64,000 bases of DNA from contig NZ_CP107935.1 in assembly GCF_036038375.1 (NCBI RefSeq), positions 10,230,001 to 10,294,000 on the forward strand, written 5' to 3'. Both the position numbers and the translations under genes were made by a program. Below, one piece after another: positions 17,001 through 25,362 of this stretch. Under the pieces are notes generated by a model that had not been told where the DNA came from, made no database searches, and saw only the letters and a program-made list of their open reading frames with translations. Position 1 is the stretch's first letter; every line of letters starts with the position of its first letter. The stretch comes from Streptomyces sp. NBC_00414. GTDB taxonomy: Bacteria; Actinomycetota; Actinomycetes; Streptomycetales; Streptomycetaceae.

Positions 17001-17486
17001 ATGGGACGACCACGCGCCTTCGACACGGATCAGGCTGTCACCGCCGCAGCCGTTGTCTTCGCTGCCCACGGCTACGAGGGCACTTCGGTGGACGACCTGG
17101 TCACGGCCACCGGTGTCCACCGGGGCAGCCTGTACAAGGTCTTCGGCTCCAAACGTGGCCTGCATCTGACCGTTCTCCGCAGCCACCTCGACCACGAGAT
17201 CCATCCCACCGCTGCCGCCATCGCCAGCCTCACCGACCCTCAGCAGGCACTCGCGGCAGCCATCGCCTCGTACGACAACGGCCCGGCCGCCGGGCTTCTC
17301 CTCCTCGCCGCAGCGGAACGTGCCCCCCACGATCCGGACGTCGCTGTGCTGGTCACGGAAGGCATCTGCGCGCTTGAGGACGCCCTGCGCCCTACACACG
17401 GCGACGCGGCCCCCCGCCTCGCCTCCACCGTCCTCGGCACCCGCCTGCGCCTGCGCGCCCAGCCGAACACCACGAAGGAGCACTGA
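17001..17486 (+). CDS. TetR/AcrR-family transcriptional regulator
   Basis: 161 residues. N-terminal HTH is clear (AVVFAAHGYEGTSVDDLVTA, TGVHRGSLYKVFGSKRGL). The ligand domain is short compared with the usual 190-200 residues but ends in a sensible frame one base before the next gene. ATG follows an operator-like palindrome. The next gene (17488) is translationally coupled and is the obvious partner. Confidence 0.9.
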   Translation: MGRPRAFDTDQAVTAAAVVFAAHGYEGTSVDDLVTATGVHRGSLYKVFGSKRGLHLTVLRSHLDHEIHPTAAAIASLTDPQQALAAAIASYDNGPAAGLLLLAAAERAPHDPDVAVLVTEGICALEDALRPTHGDAAPRLASTVLGTRLRLRAQPNTTKEH

Positions 17487-17487
17487 C

Positions 17488-17853
17488 ATGGCTCGCATCA
17501 CCATCGACCGTGAACAGGCGACGCTGACTGCCGAATTCCAGGGCCTCGACAAGCTCTGGACCCTCAAGAGCAGCCTGGAGATCCCTCTCGCCCACGTACG
17601 CGGCGCCACGCACGACCCAGGCATAGCCCGCGGGTGGATGGGCCTCCGCTTCGCAGGCACCCATGTCCCAGGCGTCATCACCGCCGGTCACTTCCGTCAC
17701 GACGGCGAACACCTCTTCTGGTACGTGAAGAACCCGGAGAAGGCAGTGGTCATCCAACTCGTCGATGCCAACACCTACGACCGCCTCGTCATCGAGGTCG
17801 ACGACCCCCGCGCCACGGTTGCGCTCATCGAGCGGTCCATCCCCCGCGACTGA
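17488..17853 (+). CDS. Small PH-like domain protein of unknown function
   Basis: 121 residues, cytosolic, no membrane segment. Reads as alternating strands (ARITIDREQATLTAEFQGL, LEIPLAHVRGA, GLRFAGTHVPGVITAGHF, LFWYVKNPEKAVVIQL, RLVIEVDDPRATVALIE) ending in a helix, the pattern of bacterial PH-like barrels. GAAGGAG lies seven bases before ATG. Only one base separates it from the TetR gene, so they form an operon; it may itself be the ligand-responsive partner or a stress protein. Function not known. Confidence 0.8.
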   Translation: MARITIDREQATLTAEFQGLDKLWTLKSSLEIPLAHVRGATHDPGIARGWMGLRFAGTHVPGVITAGHFRHDGEHLFWYVKNPEKAVVIQLVDANTYDRLVIEVDDPRATVALIERSIPRD

Positions 17854-18010
17854 AGCACGACCTCCGGCGTGCACGCCCTTCCGGCCGCGCGCCTGCGATC
17901 CGAGACTCCGGGCACCGGCAATGAGCTGTGAGCAAAGGGCCCGTGAGGAACTCGCCGCGCGGGTAGGCCGTCAGACGGGGAACGACGTCGGACTGCCCCC
18001 CACCCTCTCG

Positions 18011-18052
18011 CAGCAGACGCAGCAGACGCAGCAGACGCAGCAGACGCAGCAG
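18011..18052. repeat. Nine-base CAGCAGACG tandem repeat
   Basis: Four and a half copies of CAGCAGACG between the PH-like gene and a small gene. Readable as Gln-Thr repeats but no gene-like frame carries them. Slippage-prone tract. Confidence 0.85.
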
Positions 18053-18155
18053 GTCAGCACACGGGAGAGACGGCCCTTCGCCTGCCCTGCCCTCGGACCG
18101 GTAGGACGAGTACACGTATCGTTGGGCACTCGTCCGAGTGAAGGCAGAGCGCACC

Positions 18156-18341
18156 ATGTTTCAGGAGACCCCGATCTACAGTCGGCTCGTTGCCGAGCGC
18201 GGGGACATCCCCCAGCAGGTACGCGGGGAGGCCGAGCGCGTACGCCGTGATCTGGAGCAGATCATGCGTTCCCCTTCCCCTTCCGGGCTGCTCACCCCGT
18301 CGAACCTGCCCGGCCGCATCACCTCGTCCACGGGCCGGTGA
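18156..18341 (+). CDS. Small hypothetical protein (61 residues)
   Basis: A 61-residue frame, MFQETPIYSRLVAERG onward, with a helical charged middle (AEAERVRRDLEQIM region) and a Pro/Ser-rich tail. ATG at 18156 has AAGGCAGAG upstream. Codon third positions are strongly G/C and the frame begins like small conserved streptomycete proteins I associate with such loci, but no function is known. It is alone between a repeat tract and a catalase relic. Confidence 0.55.
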   Translation: MFQETPIYSRLVAERGDIPQQVRGEAERVRRDLEQIMRSPSPSGLLTPSNLPGRITSSTGR

Positions 18342-18471
18342 CCACCGGTGGGCGGGCCGGTTTTCGGGCCCGCCCACCGGCGGTGCGTTCGGTTCGAGGA
18401 AACGCGGGAAGTGGCGTCCAGCGTCGGCCAAGTGCCTCGCGCGGGTGGACCCGCGCGCCTCGTGTCGGGAC

Positions 18472-18606
18472 TCAAGTCTTGTGCTGCATCGAACTGCGCG
18501 CAGCGTTGCCCTGTTCGTCGGCCTTGGCGCGCACGCCGTCCGCGACGCGCTGACCGATGTTCTTGTCGATGGTCGACCAGTACGCGAAAGGGCGTTGGCG
18601 GCTGTG
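18472..18606 (-). pseudogene. Probable catalase C-terminal relic
   Basis: About 43 minus-strand codons read FAYWSTIDKNIGQRVADGVRAK, then DEQGNAARSSMQHKT and a stop. The YWxxIDxxxGxRVxxGVxAK pattern is the extreme C-terminus of clade 3-type actinomycete catalases. Nothing of the haem domain remains. Confidence 0.45.
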
Positions 18607-18672
18607 CCACAGCGCGGTGCGACGAGTTCCTGTCCGATCCGTCAGGTCGTGTCTCGCCGGCCATGCATGATC

Positions 18673-19779
18673 TCAGGCCCGTGGCGCGGGCACCTGGACC
18701 GGCGTGATGAGCGCCCCGCGCTCGGGGCCGGAACCGACGACGGAGAAACAGACCTCGTCGGATCGCTCGATGGTTCCGGCGACGAGGTCGGCGTGCAGCA
18801 GGGCGATGGTGGAGGCCGCCGCGGTGTTGCCGACGGTGTGCACGTTCGAGGGCGCCCGCTCGGCGGGCAGGCCCATCTCCTCGCGGAAGGCGTCGACCAG
18901 CCGGGGGTTGGCCTGATGGGTGTAGAGCCTGGTCACCTCTTTGAGGTAGCCGGGACGGACCTCTTCCAGGGCCTCGTGGTTGAGGGTCATGCCCCTGCTG
19001 TAGTAGCGCTGGATCTCGGGTGAGTTCATGCCGTAGCCAGACAGCTCACAGGAGCCGGGGGAGCCCGCGGGGTGCCGGCTGCCGCCGCCCGGGAAGTGGA
19101 TCAGGGGATCGGTGAGCCCCGGCTCGTCGCCGAACGACTGGCTGTCGCGCGAGTAGAGCACCATTCCTTCGGCGTCCACGTTCCGACGCAGGACCAGGGC
19201 GCCGACGCCGTCCGAGAAGAGGGCAGACGACGCCCAGAGGCTCTTGCCGTACGGGTGCAGGGTGTTGTCGGCGTAATGGGGGAGCAGGGAGCCGTCGGCT
19301 GCGGTGCTGACCCGGCTGGCGACGTTGTAGGCGATGACCAGGGCCCGTTCTGTGCGGGTGGACGACACGACGGCCGCCGCCCGTGCCAAGCCCGCACAGC
19401 CCGCGCCGAGTTGGACGGGCGGGACATGGTCCGCGATTCCCAGGATGCGCAGCACCGCGAAGGCGTCCTGGTCGAGCATGACCTGGTACGGAGTACATGT
19501 CACGAGGACGACCGCGGTCACCTCCTCAGGGGCCAGACGGGCACTCTCCAGCGCGCCGCGGGCCACCCGCGCGACAGTTTCCGGATCGGCGAACCGCTCT
19601 GGATCCCAGGCTTTGGACTCCACGGCCAGCAACCGAGTGACGGTGGCCCCGGTGAGGTGCGCCCCGGGCCTGCGCCGGTCGGGGACGCGTGCCCGCCGGG
19701 CCCAGGACTCCATGTCGATCACGGTGCCGAGTTCGGCGCAGGCGCCGCCGATCTCGTAGGGGAAGGGGCGGGCACGCAA
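18673..19779 (-). CDS. 3-oxoacyl-ACP synthase III (KAS III)-family protein
   Basis: 368 residues. The thiolase-fold catalytic set is complete: Cys128 in LGAGCAGLARA, His288 in YTHQANPRLVDAF, Asn318 in TVGNTAAASTIALL. KAS III enzymes condense an acyl-CoA with malonyl-ACP or transfer acyl groups; the insert around residues 205-265 (DSQSFGDEPGLTDPLIHF to YYSRGMTLNHEA) is longer than in FabH, suggesting a secondary-metabolism or specialised lipid role. TTG start is supported by GGAGG eight bases upstream. It is divergent from an SDR and enoyl-CoA hydratase pair (20009-21630), which would supply beta-keto reduction and hydration or isomerisation. No carrier protein is nearby. Confidence 0.88.
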   Translation of the reverse strand: MRARPFPYEIGGACAELGTVIDMESWARRARVPDRRRPGAHLTGATVTRLLAVESKAWDPERFADPETVARVARGALESARLAPEEVTAVVLVTCTPYQVMLDQDAFAVLRILGIADHVPPVQLGAGCAGLARAAAVVSSTRTERALVIAYNVASRVSTAADGSLLPHYADNTLHPYGKSLWASSALFSDGVGALVLRRNVDAEGMVLYSRDSQSFGDEPGLTDPLIHFPGGGSRHPAGSPGSCELSGYGMNSPEIQRYYSRGMTLNHEALEEVRPGYLKEVTRLYTHQANPRLVDAFREEMGLPAERAPSNVHTVGNTAAASTIALLHADLVAGTIERSDEVCFSVVGSGPERGALITPVQVPAPRA

Positions 19780-20008
19780 CTCGGGAACCTCCGTACGGGG
19801 TCTGCCGCTCGCGTGGCAGCGAGCGCGCAGGGGACTTGCGGATCATTGAGCCCGCCCCGTCTTCCGAGCGAGCCGTGATTACGCCAACCGGATGGATTGC
19901 CGGTCAAGTTCACTCCCAGGAGGAGATCGATACGGGGCTCGGCGGGGACGGGTGCAACGATCGCCGCGGATTCCGGTAACTGAGCGACAGGTGAGGGGGC
20001 GTGGTCCG

Positions 20009-20857
20009 GTGACGGTCATCGCGCAGACGGCGGGCGGCTGTCCGGCCGCAGGCCCGACGGACAGGACAGCCGAGGCCGACGAGAGGCTCGGGGCCGCGGT
20101 GGCCCATGAGCGGCCGGCATCGGCGTTGCTGGCCGGCCGGACCGCGGTCATCACCGGCGGGACGACGGGGCTGGGCAGACAACTCGCCGAGGGGTTCCTG
20201 CGAGCGGGGGCGCGCGTGGTGTGCGGGGCGAGGGGGGATCACGGCATCGGCGAGATCATCGACCGGTACGCGGACCGGGCCGCGTACGTGCCCTGCGACG
20301 TACGGGAGCCGCAGACCCTGGAACGGCTGATGGCCGAGACCACGGATCGGTTCGGCGGGATCGACATCGTGGTCGCCAACGCGGGCATCACCCGCAACAA
20401 CACCGTGCGCCGCCTCAGCCCGGAACACTGGCGCGAGGTGATGAGCACCAACGTCGACGGTGTCTTCCACACGGTCCGAGCAGCCCTTCCTCACCTGGAG
20501 CGCAGCGTCGGCGGCACCGTCCTCACCGTGTCCTCCGCGATGACCTCGCATCCCGCGGTCGGCGCCAGCGCCTACATCGCCTCCAAGGCGGCGATCGAGG
20601 CGTTCACCCGCTGCTGCGCCGTCGAGTTCGCCTCCCGGCGGATCCGGGTGAACTGCCTGGCGCCCGGCATTCTGAGCGTGGGCATGGGCGAGGCCGTGGC
20701 GGCGGACGAGCGGCTGCGGCAGATCTACTGGCCACGCCTGCTGGCCGGACGGCAGGGTTCCCCGCAGGAAGCGGTGGACGCGGCGGTGTTCCTGGTCAGC
20801 CCGGCGGCCTCGTACGTAAATGGCCACGTCCTCGGCGTCGACGGAGGCGTGCTGTGA
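20009..20857 (+). CDS. Short-chain dehydrogenase/reductase (FabG-like)
   Basis: 282 residues. Rossmann loop TGGTTGLGRQ, NAG motif VVANAGITRNN, catalytic Ser in LTVSSAMTSH, Tyr-x3-Lys in AYIASKAAIEAF, and a C-terminal GHVLGVDGGVL typical of beta-ketoacyl reductases. The first 45 residues before the fold are Ala/Asp-rich and unusual. GTG at 20009 is preferred because GAGGGGG lies nine bases before; a longer N-terminus is open but unsupported. Stop overlaps the start of the enoyl-CoA hydratase (GTGA), so the two are translationally coupled. Confidence 0.88.
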   Translation: MTVIAQTAGGCPAAGPTDRTAEADERLGAAVAHERPASALLAGRTAVITGGTTGLGRQLAEGFLRAGARVVCGARGDHGIGEIIDRYADRAAYVPCDVREPQTLERLMAETTDRFGGIDIVVANAGITRNNTVRRLSPEHWREVMSTNVDGVFHTVRAALPHLERSVGGTVLTVSSAMTSHPAVGASAYIASKAAIEAFTRCCAVEFASRRIRVNCLAPGILSVGMGEAVAADERLRQIYWPRLLAGRQGSPQEAVDAAVFLVSPAASYVNGHVLGVDGGVL

Positions 20858-21630
20858 CGGTCTGCGTCCGCTACGAGGACGGCCTGGCCCGGGTATGCAT
20901 GGACCGTCCGCCCCTCAACCTGTTCGACGCCGCCCAGCAGCGGCGCGCGGACGCCGCTCTGCGCGAGCTCCGCGGCCGAACCGACGTGCGCGCGGTGCTG
21001 TTCACCGGTTCGAACGGCCACTTCTCCGCTGGTGGGGACGTGGCGGAGATGGGCACGCTGACTCCGGCGGAAGTGGCCGACTACGCGGCCCGCATCAGCC
21101 GGCTGACGCGCGAGGTCGCGGCCCTGCCCGTCCCGGTGATCGCCGCGGTGGAGGGGTACGCGCTCGGTGGCGGCTGCGAACTCGCCCTCGCCGCCGACGT
21201 GCGCGTCTGCACCCCCACCGCCCGTTTCGGCCTGCCGGAGATCCCGCTCGGCCTGATTCCCGGCGCCGGCGGAACCCAGCGCCTGCCCCGCCTGGTCGGT
21301 CTGTCCCGGGCCAAGGACATCCTCTTCTCCGGCCGCCAGGTCGACGCGGCCGAGGCCGAGCGGATCGGCCTGGTCGACCAAGTTGTCCCCGAAGGCGCCC
21401 TGATCGAAGCGGCTCGGACCCTGGCACGCCGCTACACAGCGGGTCCGCCCGACGCTCTGGCTGCCGCCAAGCGCGCGATGGACGCCTGCCTCGACGGCCC
21501 GCTCGATCAGGGTCTCGATCTCGAACTCGCCCTCTTCGCCCCTCTCCTCAGCGCGGGAAGACGCACCGCACACTTCCACCGCTTCCAGAAGGCGGCCGAA
21601 CCGCGAGCCGACGAGACCGCTCTGACCTGA
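20854..21630 (+). CDS. Enoyl-CoA hydratase/isomerase family protein
   Basis: 258 residues with crotonase landmarks: oxyanion-hole strand FSAGGDVAEM, second oxyanion block EGYALGGGCELALAADVRVC, the FGLPEIPLGLIPGAGGTQRLPRL helix-turn with the catalytic-position Glu, and the C-terminal helix. Both Glu positions of true hydratases look present (LPEIPLG and the GCELAL helix), so hydration of enoyl-CoA is plausible. Starts at an overlapping GTG. Works with the KAS III and SDR next door in making or modifying a short acyl chain; product unknown. Confidence 0.88.
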   Translation: MTVCVRYEDGLARVCMDRPPLNLFDAAQQRRADAALRELRGRTDVRAVLFTGSNGHFSAGGDVAEMGTLTPAEVADYAARISRLTREVAALPVPVIAAVEGYALGGGCELALAADVRVCTPTARFGLPEIPLGLIPGAGGTQRLPRLVGLSRAKDILFSGRQVDAAEAERIGLVDQVVPEGALIEAARTLARRYTAGPPDALAAAKRAMDACLDGPLDQGLDLELALFAPLLSAGRRTAHFHRFQKAAEPRADETALT

Positions 21631-21714
21631 CGGCGGGCCGTTGGTGCGTGCTCCCTCGGGGCGATGAATCAACCGCAGTTCGGGTGCCATTTTCGTGGGT
21701 TACCGGGTGGTGGG

Positions 21715-21948
21715 TCAGCCGTATGTCAGTTGCAGCTGATCCGCGCCCCGGTTTCCACGCTGTAGTGCGCACTTCATCGCGCTTTGCGTGTCGGGGCCGT
21801 AGTCGCCGTCCGTCGCGACACCCACCTTCTTCTGAACGGCGATGAGCGCCGACAAGGTGAGGGTTCCGAAGACCCCGTCCGTTGTCAGCTTGTATCCGTG
21901 ACAGGAGTTGAGGTTCTTCTGGAGGGCGCGGACTGCCGTGCTGCTCAT
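21715..21948 (-). CDS. Peptidoglycan-binding domain protein, N-terminally truncated
   Basis: 77 residues covering one PG_binding_1 domain (VRALQKNLN, TTDGVFGTLTLSALIAVQK, TDGDYGPDTQSAMKC). The usual signal peptide is absent from this frame. Just upstream a different frame reads SYKYMPYATTIGPIADWTG, which would join naturally onto SSTAVRALQ, so a one-base shift has probably separated the front of the protein. As it stands it would be cytosolic and useless for the wall. Call kept as coding with reservation; pseudogene is the likelier status. Confidence 0.6.
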   Translation of the reverse strand: MSSTAVRALQKNLNSCHGYKLTTDGVFGTLTLSALIAVQKKVGVATDGDYGPDTQSAMKCALQRGNRGADQLQLTYG

Positions 21949-22351
21949 TCCCCGGTCCAGTCAGCAATTGGTCCAATCGTTGTTGCGTAGGGCATGTACT
22001 TGTAAGAGGTGGGTTTTTGACCTTTTCATGCATGGTGACCCTGTAGCTGCACGGGGAGTTGGCCGCGGCCGCTTTCGGTTCTTGGGCGGATCGTCCGAGT
22101 TCCTTCAGGACGGGACTGCGGCGCGAACGACGCCATTCGTGAACGCGGGGCGGTGTAGAGGAAAGGAGAAGCAGTCAGGGCCGAGGCGAGGCGTCGTGCG
22201 TTGCTCGGCCGACAAGGCCGCCGGCTGGAATCGCGCGACCTGTCGACTGTAATTGGCTGCGCGGGAGCGGGCCTTGGCCGGTACCTGGCACGGGGTGCTG
22301 GGCGGTCGCTGGTCGTCAGTGTTGCGGGGACGCAGTCGGCTCACCCGTTGG
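21949..22351. other. Intergenic stretch without recognised gene
   Basis: Apart from the lost front of the peptidoglycan-binding protein (about 21950-22010, minus strand) nothing recognisable was seen on either strand. Confidence 0.4.
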
Positions 22352-22726
22352 TCAGGGGTGTGAGCGGGCCGACCTACGGGCGCTGACGTCATGCCCCGCT
22401 TCGAACTCCTCCACGGAAATCACATAACCCTTCGGGTGCAACGAGTGCCAGCCCATGTCGTTGGCCCCAACGAGGATTGACACCACGTCAGGGCGGGCGT
22501 CGAGTACGTCTGTCTGCCGGCGGGCTTCGAGGTCCATCACCTTGTGGCCGCCGACGCCGGTGTTCAGCCAGGTCACGGGGCGGTCCCGGTGTCGGAGTCC
22601 CCACTCGCCCGCGACGCGCAGCGGGTAGCCGAACCCGAGGCCGTCTTCGCTCGCCAGCCGTTGGCAGTCGGTGATCGAATCACCGGTGAACATCACTGGG
22701 CTTCCCGGTCGGACAGTGATCGTCAT
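22352..22726 (-). pseudogene. Truncated SGNH/GDSL hydrolase
   Basis: The 124-residue frame begins like actinomycete SGNH esterases: block I MFTGDSITDCQRL with the Ser nucleophile, block II-like GVGGHKVMDLE, block III VSILVGANDMGWHS. It then ends in a basic tail (VSARRSARSHP) in place of the last 90 residues with the catalytic Asp-x-x-His. About 210 residues are normal. An ATG with AAGGAGC upstream is intact, so a peptide may be made, but not an active enzyme. Confidence 0.7.
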
Positions 22727-23251
22727 GTGCGCTCCTTGAACTCGGGTGAGGAGAGGACAGCGGAAACCCGTAGGCGGATGGGCGCCCGCAGCAAGACCTC
22801 TCGAAAGGTGTCGGACCCCACCGACAGCGCCGATATGTCGCCGACACCGCTGCTCCGACGCCCGATCACCCCTGATCGAAGCGACGATCAGCCAGGAGGG
22901 AGAGCGTTGCAGGTCTCAACCCCGGGGACCGTCTCGTCCGATTCCGCCTCCAAGCCCTGGGACAGATGGCAGGTAGGAAGAAGGTCCGTTTGAGCTGCTT
23001 GTTTCCCACCGGGAGGGCTGTTTGCCGCGGATTGAGGAGCCTGAGCAGCGGGTCGCCGGGACGAGGCTCGCACGGGCGGCGAGGTGGCCGACGGTCGGGA
23101 AGGTGCTGCCGTCGTCGACCTCGAAGTCCCGCGGCCGAAGCACACGCATCGACCGGGAGGCCAGGCGCTCCTCGGATACGACGAACGCCGGTGAGCGAGA
23201 GCAGTTCCAGTTCCGGCCAGCCTATCGGCGGCGCGCAGACCGCGCCGTGCC
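22727..23251. other. Gene-free stretch
   Basis: Frames are open on both strands but no family was recognised. A minus-strand frame starting MRVLRPRDFEVDDGSTFPTV at 23149 has protein-like beginnings and then degenerates. Confidence 0.4.
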
Positions 23252-24667
23252 TCAGCCTGCCGCGGGTTGGATGATCTGCCACTCCTGGTCGTCGGTATTG
23301 GTGCAGTAGAAGATCAGGAGGCGCGTGTTGTCCGCGCTGGACCTGTTTCCGCCGACCTCAAGGCACTTGCCTTTGCTGGCGAAGTTGCGGATCCAGTAGG
23401 CGCCGCTGTCCTGCTTGTCGATCCACCACAGCTGGTTGTCGTCGGTCGTGCCGGCGCAGTCGGATTCGGAGATCGCCGCATGGATGGGCTGGGCCCCGGA
23501 GCCGGGCAGGTCCATGCACAACTGGTCCTTGACGTTGCGGATCTGGAACAGGGGCGAGCCGTCGGGGCCGAGCTCGGGGTAACGCACCTCAAGGTCCCAG
23601 AGCTGGTTGCCGTCGGTGCTCTCATCGCACGTGAACTGCTGAACGCGGCCGTCTTTCACACCCTTCCCATTGCCCGGGATGTCGGCGCACCTCTTCGTGC
23701 CCGTGTTCCGCAGGAGGACGTTGTTCGCGGGCACCACGCTCTTGGGCGCCTCTTTCGTCGTCGGCGACGGGGCGGACCCGCCTCCTCCAGCACCGTCGGA
23801 CGCCACCGGTGCGGGCTGGGCGGGCTCCGACTCGACGGACGGGGCCTTCGGAACTTCGGGGGTCGGCGTGGGGGAGGGAGGCAGGGTACTGATGCCGGCT
23901 TCCTGGAGCTTCTCCGTGGCGGAGCTGCGTACTTGCGGCTTGTAGGCGATCCACAGCATCACGAAGGTGATCGCGAGGGCCATGAAGACACCGAGGAAGG
24001 TGGCGAGCCAGCGTGGCAGGAAACTCCGCTGGATGTAGGTGCCTTCGACGTCCAACGGGTCCACGCCGGACCGTTGGACCGCGAGGGTGTAGGGCCGGGA
24101 CTCCTTCGACCCGAACCAGCTGATCTGCCTCGGCTTCAGCGTTGCCTCGACGAACGCCGCCCGCCCGGGCTCGATCTGCACGTTCGACGGGTAGATGTCG
24201 TACGAGAGCTGGTCGCCGTTGTCGCTGCCGCTGACCGACGCCGTCAGCTTTGTATTGCCGAGGTTGTCCACGGCCAGCTTCGGACGGCCCCGGAAACGCC
24301 CCTTCACCGTCGGCGGCACCAGCTCCGCCCGCACCTCCGTGAACGCGGTGATGGTGAGGTTGCCCTCGGGGACGGTGGTCGCCTCCGGGTGTTCGGTCGG
24401 CGTGATCCGCACCGCGTACGGGTTGGGTCCTGCCGTCGCGTCCGGCGTCCTCGGTGGGGCGAAGGTCAGGTCCACCGAACCTGTCGTCCCCGGATACAAC
24501 CGCAGTGCCTGCGGCTCCACTCTCGTCCAGGGCGCCAGCGGACCGACCGCCTCGAAGCGGTACTCGTCCACCACGTCACCGGTGTTGCGCAGACGCAGCC
24601 GCACAGTCGTACTGCCACCCGGGTCCACGGTCGCGGAGGCGGGTTCCAGGGATGTCCAAAGGCTCAC
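23252..24667 (-). CDS. Membrane-anchored protein: Ig-like domains, TM helix, ricin-type lectin
   Basis: 471 residues. No signal peptide. Residues 1-210 form two beta-sandwich (hydrolytic-protein/DUF11-like) domains: SATVDPGGSTTVRLRLRNTG, ALRLYPGTTGSVDLTF, KLAVDNLGNTKLTASV, VQIEPGRAAFVEATLKP. A single transmembrane helix at about 217-241 (FLPRWLATFLGVFMALAI...) is followed by a Pro/Ala-rich linker and a C-terminal beta-trefoil (about 318-471) with repeated KRCADIPG, QLCMDLPG, KCLEVGG and the QxW-type NQLWDLE, NQLWWID, QEWQII. With no signal, the Ig part should be inside and the lectin outside, binding cell-surface or environmental glycans. GTG start at 24667. Probably monocistronic. Confidence 0.85.
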   Translation of the reverse strand: MSLWTSLEPASATVDPGGSTTVRLRLRNTGDVVDEYRFEAVGPLAPWTRVEPQALRLYPGTTGSVDLTFAPPRTPDATAGPNPYAVRITPTEHPEATTVPEGNLTITAFTEVRAELVPPTVKGRFRGRPKLAVDNLGNTKLTASVSGSDNGDQLSYDIYPSNVQIEPGRAAFVEATLKPRQISWFGSKESRPYTLAVQRSGVDPLDVEGTYIQRSFLPRWLATFLGVFMALAITFVMLWIAYKPQVRSSATEKLQEAGISTLPPSPTPTPEVPKAPSVESEPAQPAPVASDGAGGGGSAPSPTTKEAPKSVVPANNVLLRNTGTKRCADIPGNGKGVKDGRVQQFTCDESTDGNQLWDLEVRYPELGPDGSPLFQIRNVKDQLCMDLPGSGAQPIHAAISESDCAGTTDDNQLWWIDKQDSGAYWIRNFASKGKCLEVGGNRSSADNTRLLIFYCTNTDDQEWQIIQPAAG

Positions 24668-25362
24668 TCCGGGAGATTAAACGTATCGTCCGTACCAGGT
24701 CAGGAAGCTCCGGGGCATGATGGATGCCCGAAGAGGCGACGCCCAGTGCCCCGACATTGGCAGGGTCTGCGTGACATCCGGCGTCGCTTGGGTGCCCCAC
24801 CCACAGGAAAAGAGGCAGCCTGTCCACTGGCGATCAGTGTCCGCCGACGACTGGAGCGTCGCTGCTGCCGCAGTCCGTGAACCGCGGGCCATCCTCACGT
24901 CGGCCTTCAGCGAGGAGAACGGCAACTCGTCGAGTTGCGGCTGTGCTTCGTTCACGGCGCAGCATTGTCGGCCTCACTGCACACCGGCCGGGCGATTTTC
25001 GGGCTGTCTCAGCCATCTTCACGAGAAAAACTACAGCCCCGTTGCGTACGCGACCATACCAAGCGGAACAAAGCCCGCTCAGACCTGCACAGCCGCCCCG
25101 CCCCCCGGCCTGCACAACCCTGTACCCCGCGCCCCACCTCACTTCTGCAGAAGGCTTCTTCGCTCACTCCGAGCCCTCGGCCGACCACGGGGACCCGGCC
25201 ATCTGCACTGGCGGCCCTGGAGGCGAGGCCATCTGGCGATAAAAGCCTGCAGAGCTGTCCCGGTCCTCGACTACGACCTCATCAACTCACCAGATGGCCG
25301 AGGGCGAACCGGCTCGCAGCCACAGTGAACTCACGGGTGACCTGGAGGCGCCGGTCGCACTG
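24668..25362. other. Gene-free stretch
   Basis: Divided between the promoter side of the Ig-lectin gene and about 650 bases in which I see no conserved frame or remnant. Confidence 0.45.

Noticed and set aside
18001..18060. Gln-Thr repeat protein or CRISPR-like array
   Set aside because: Repeat unit is nine bases without spacers and no coding frame around it is gene-like.
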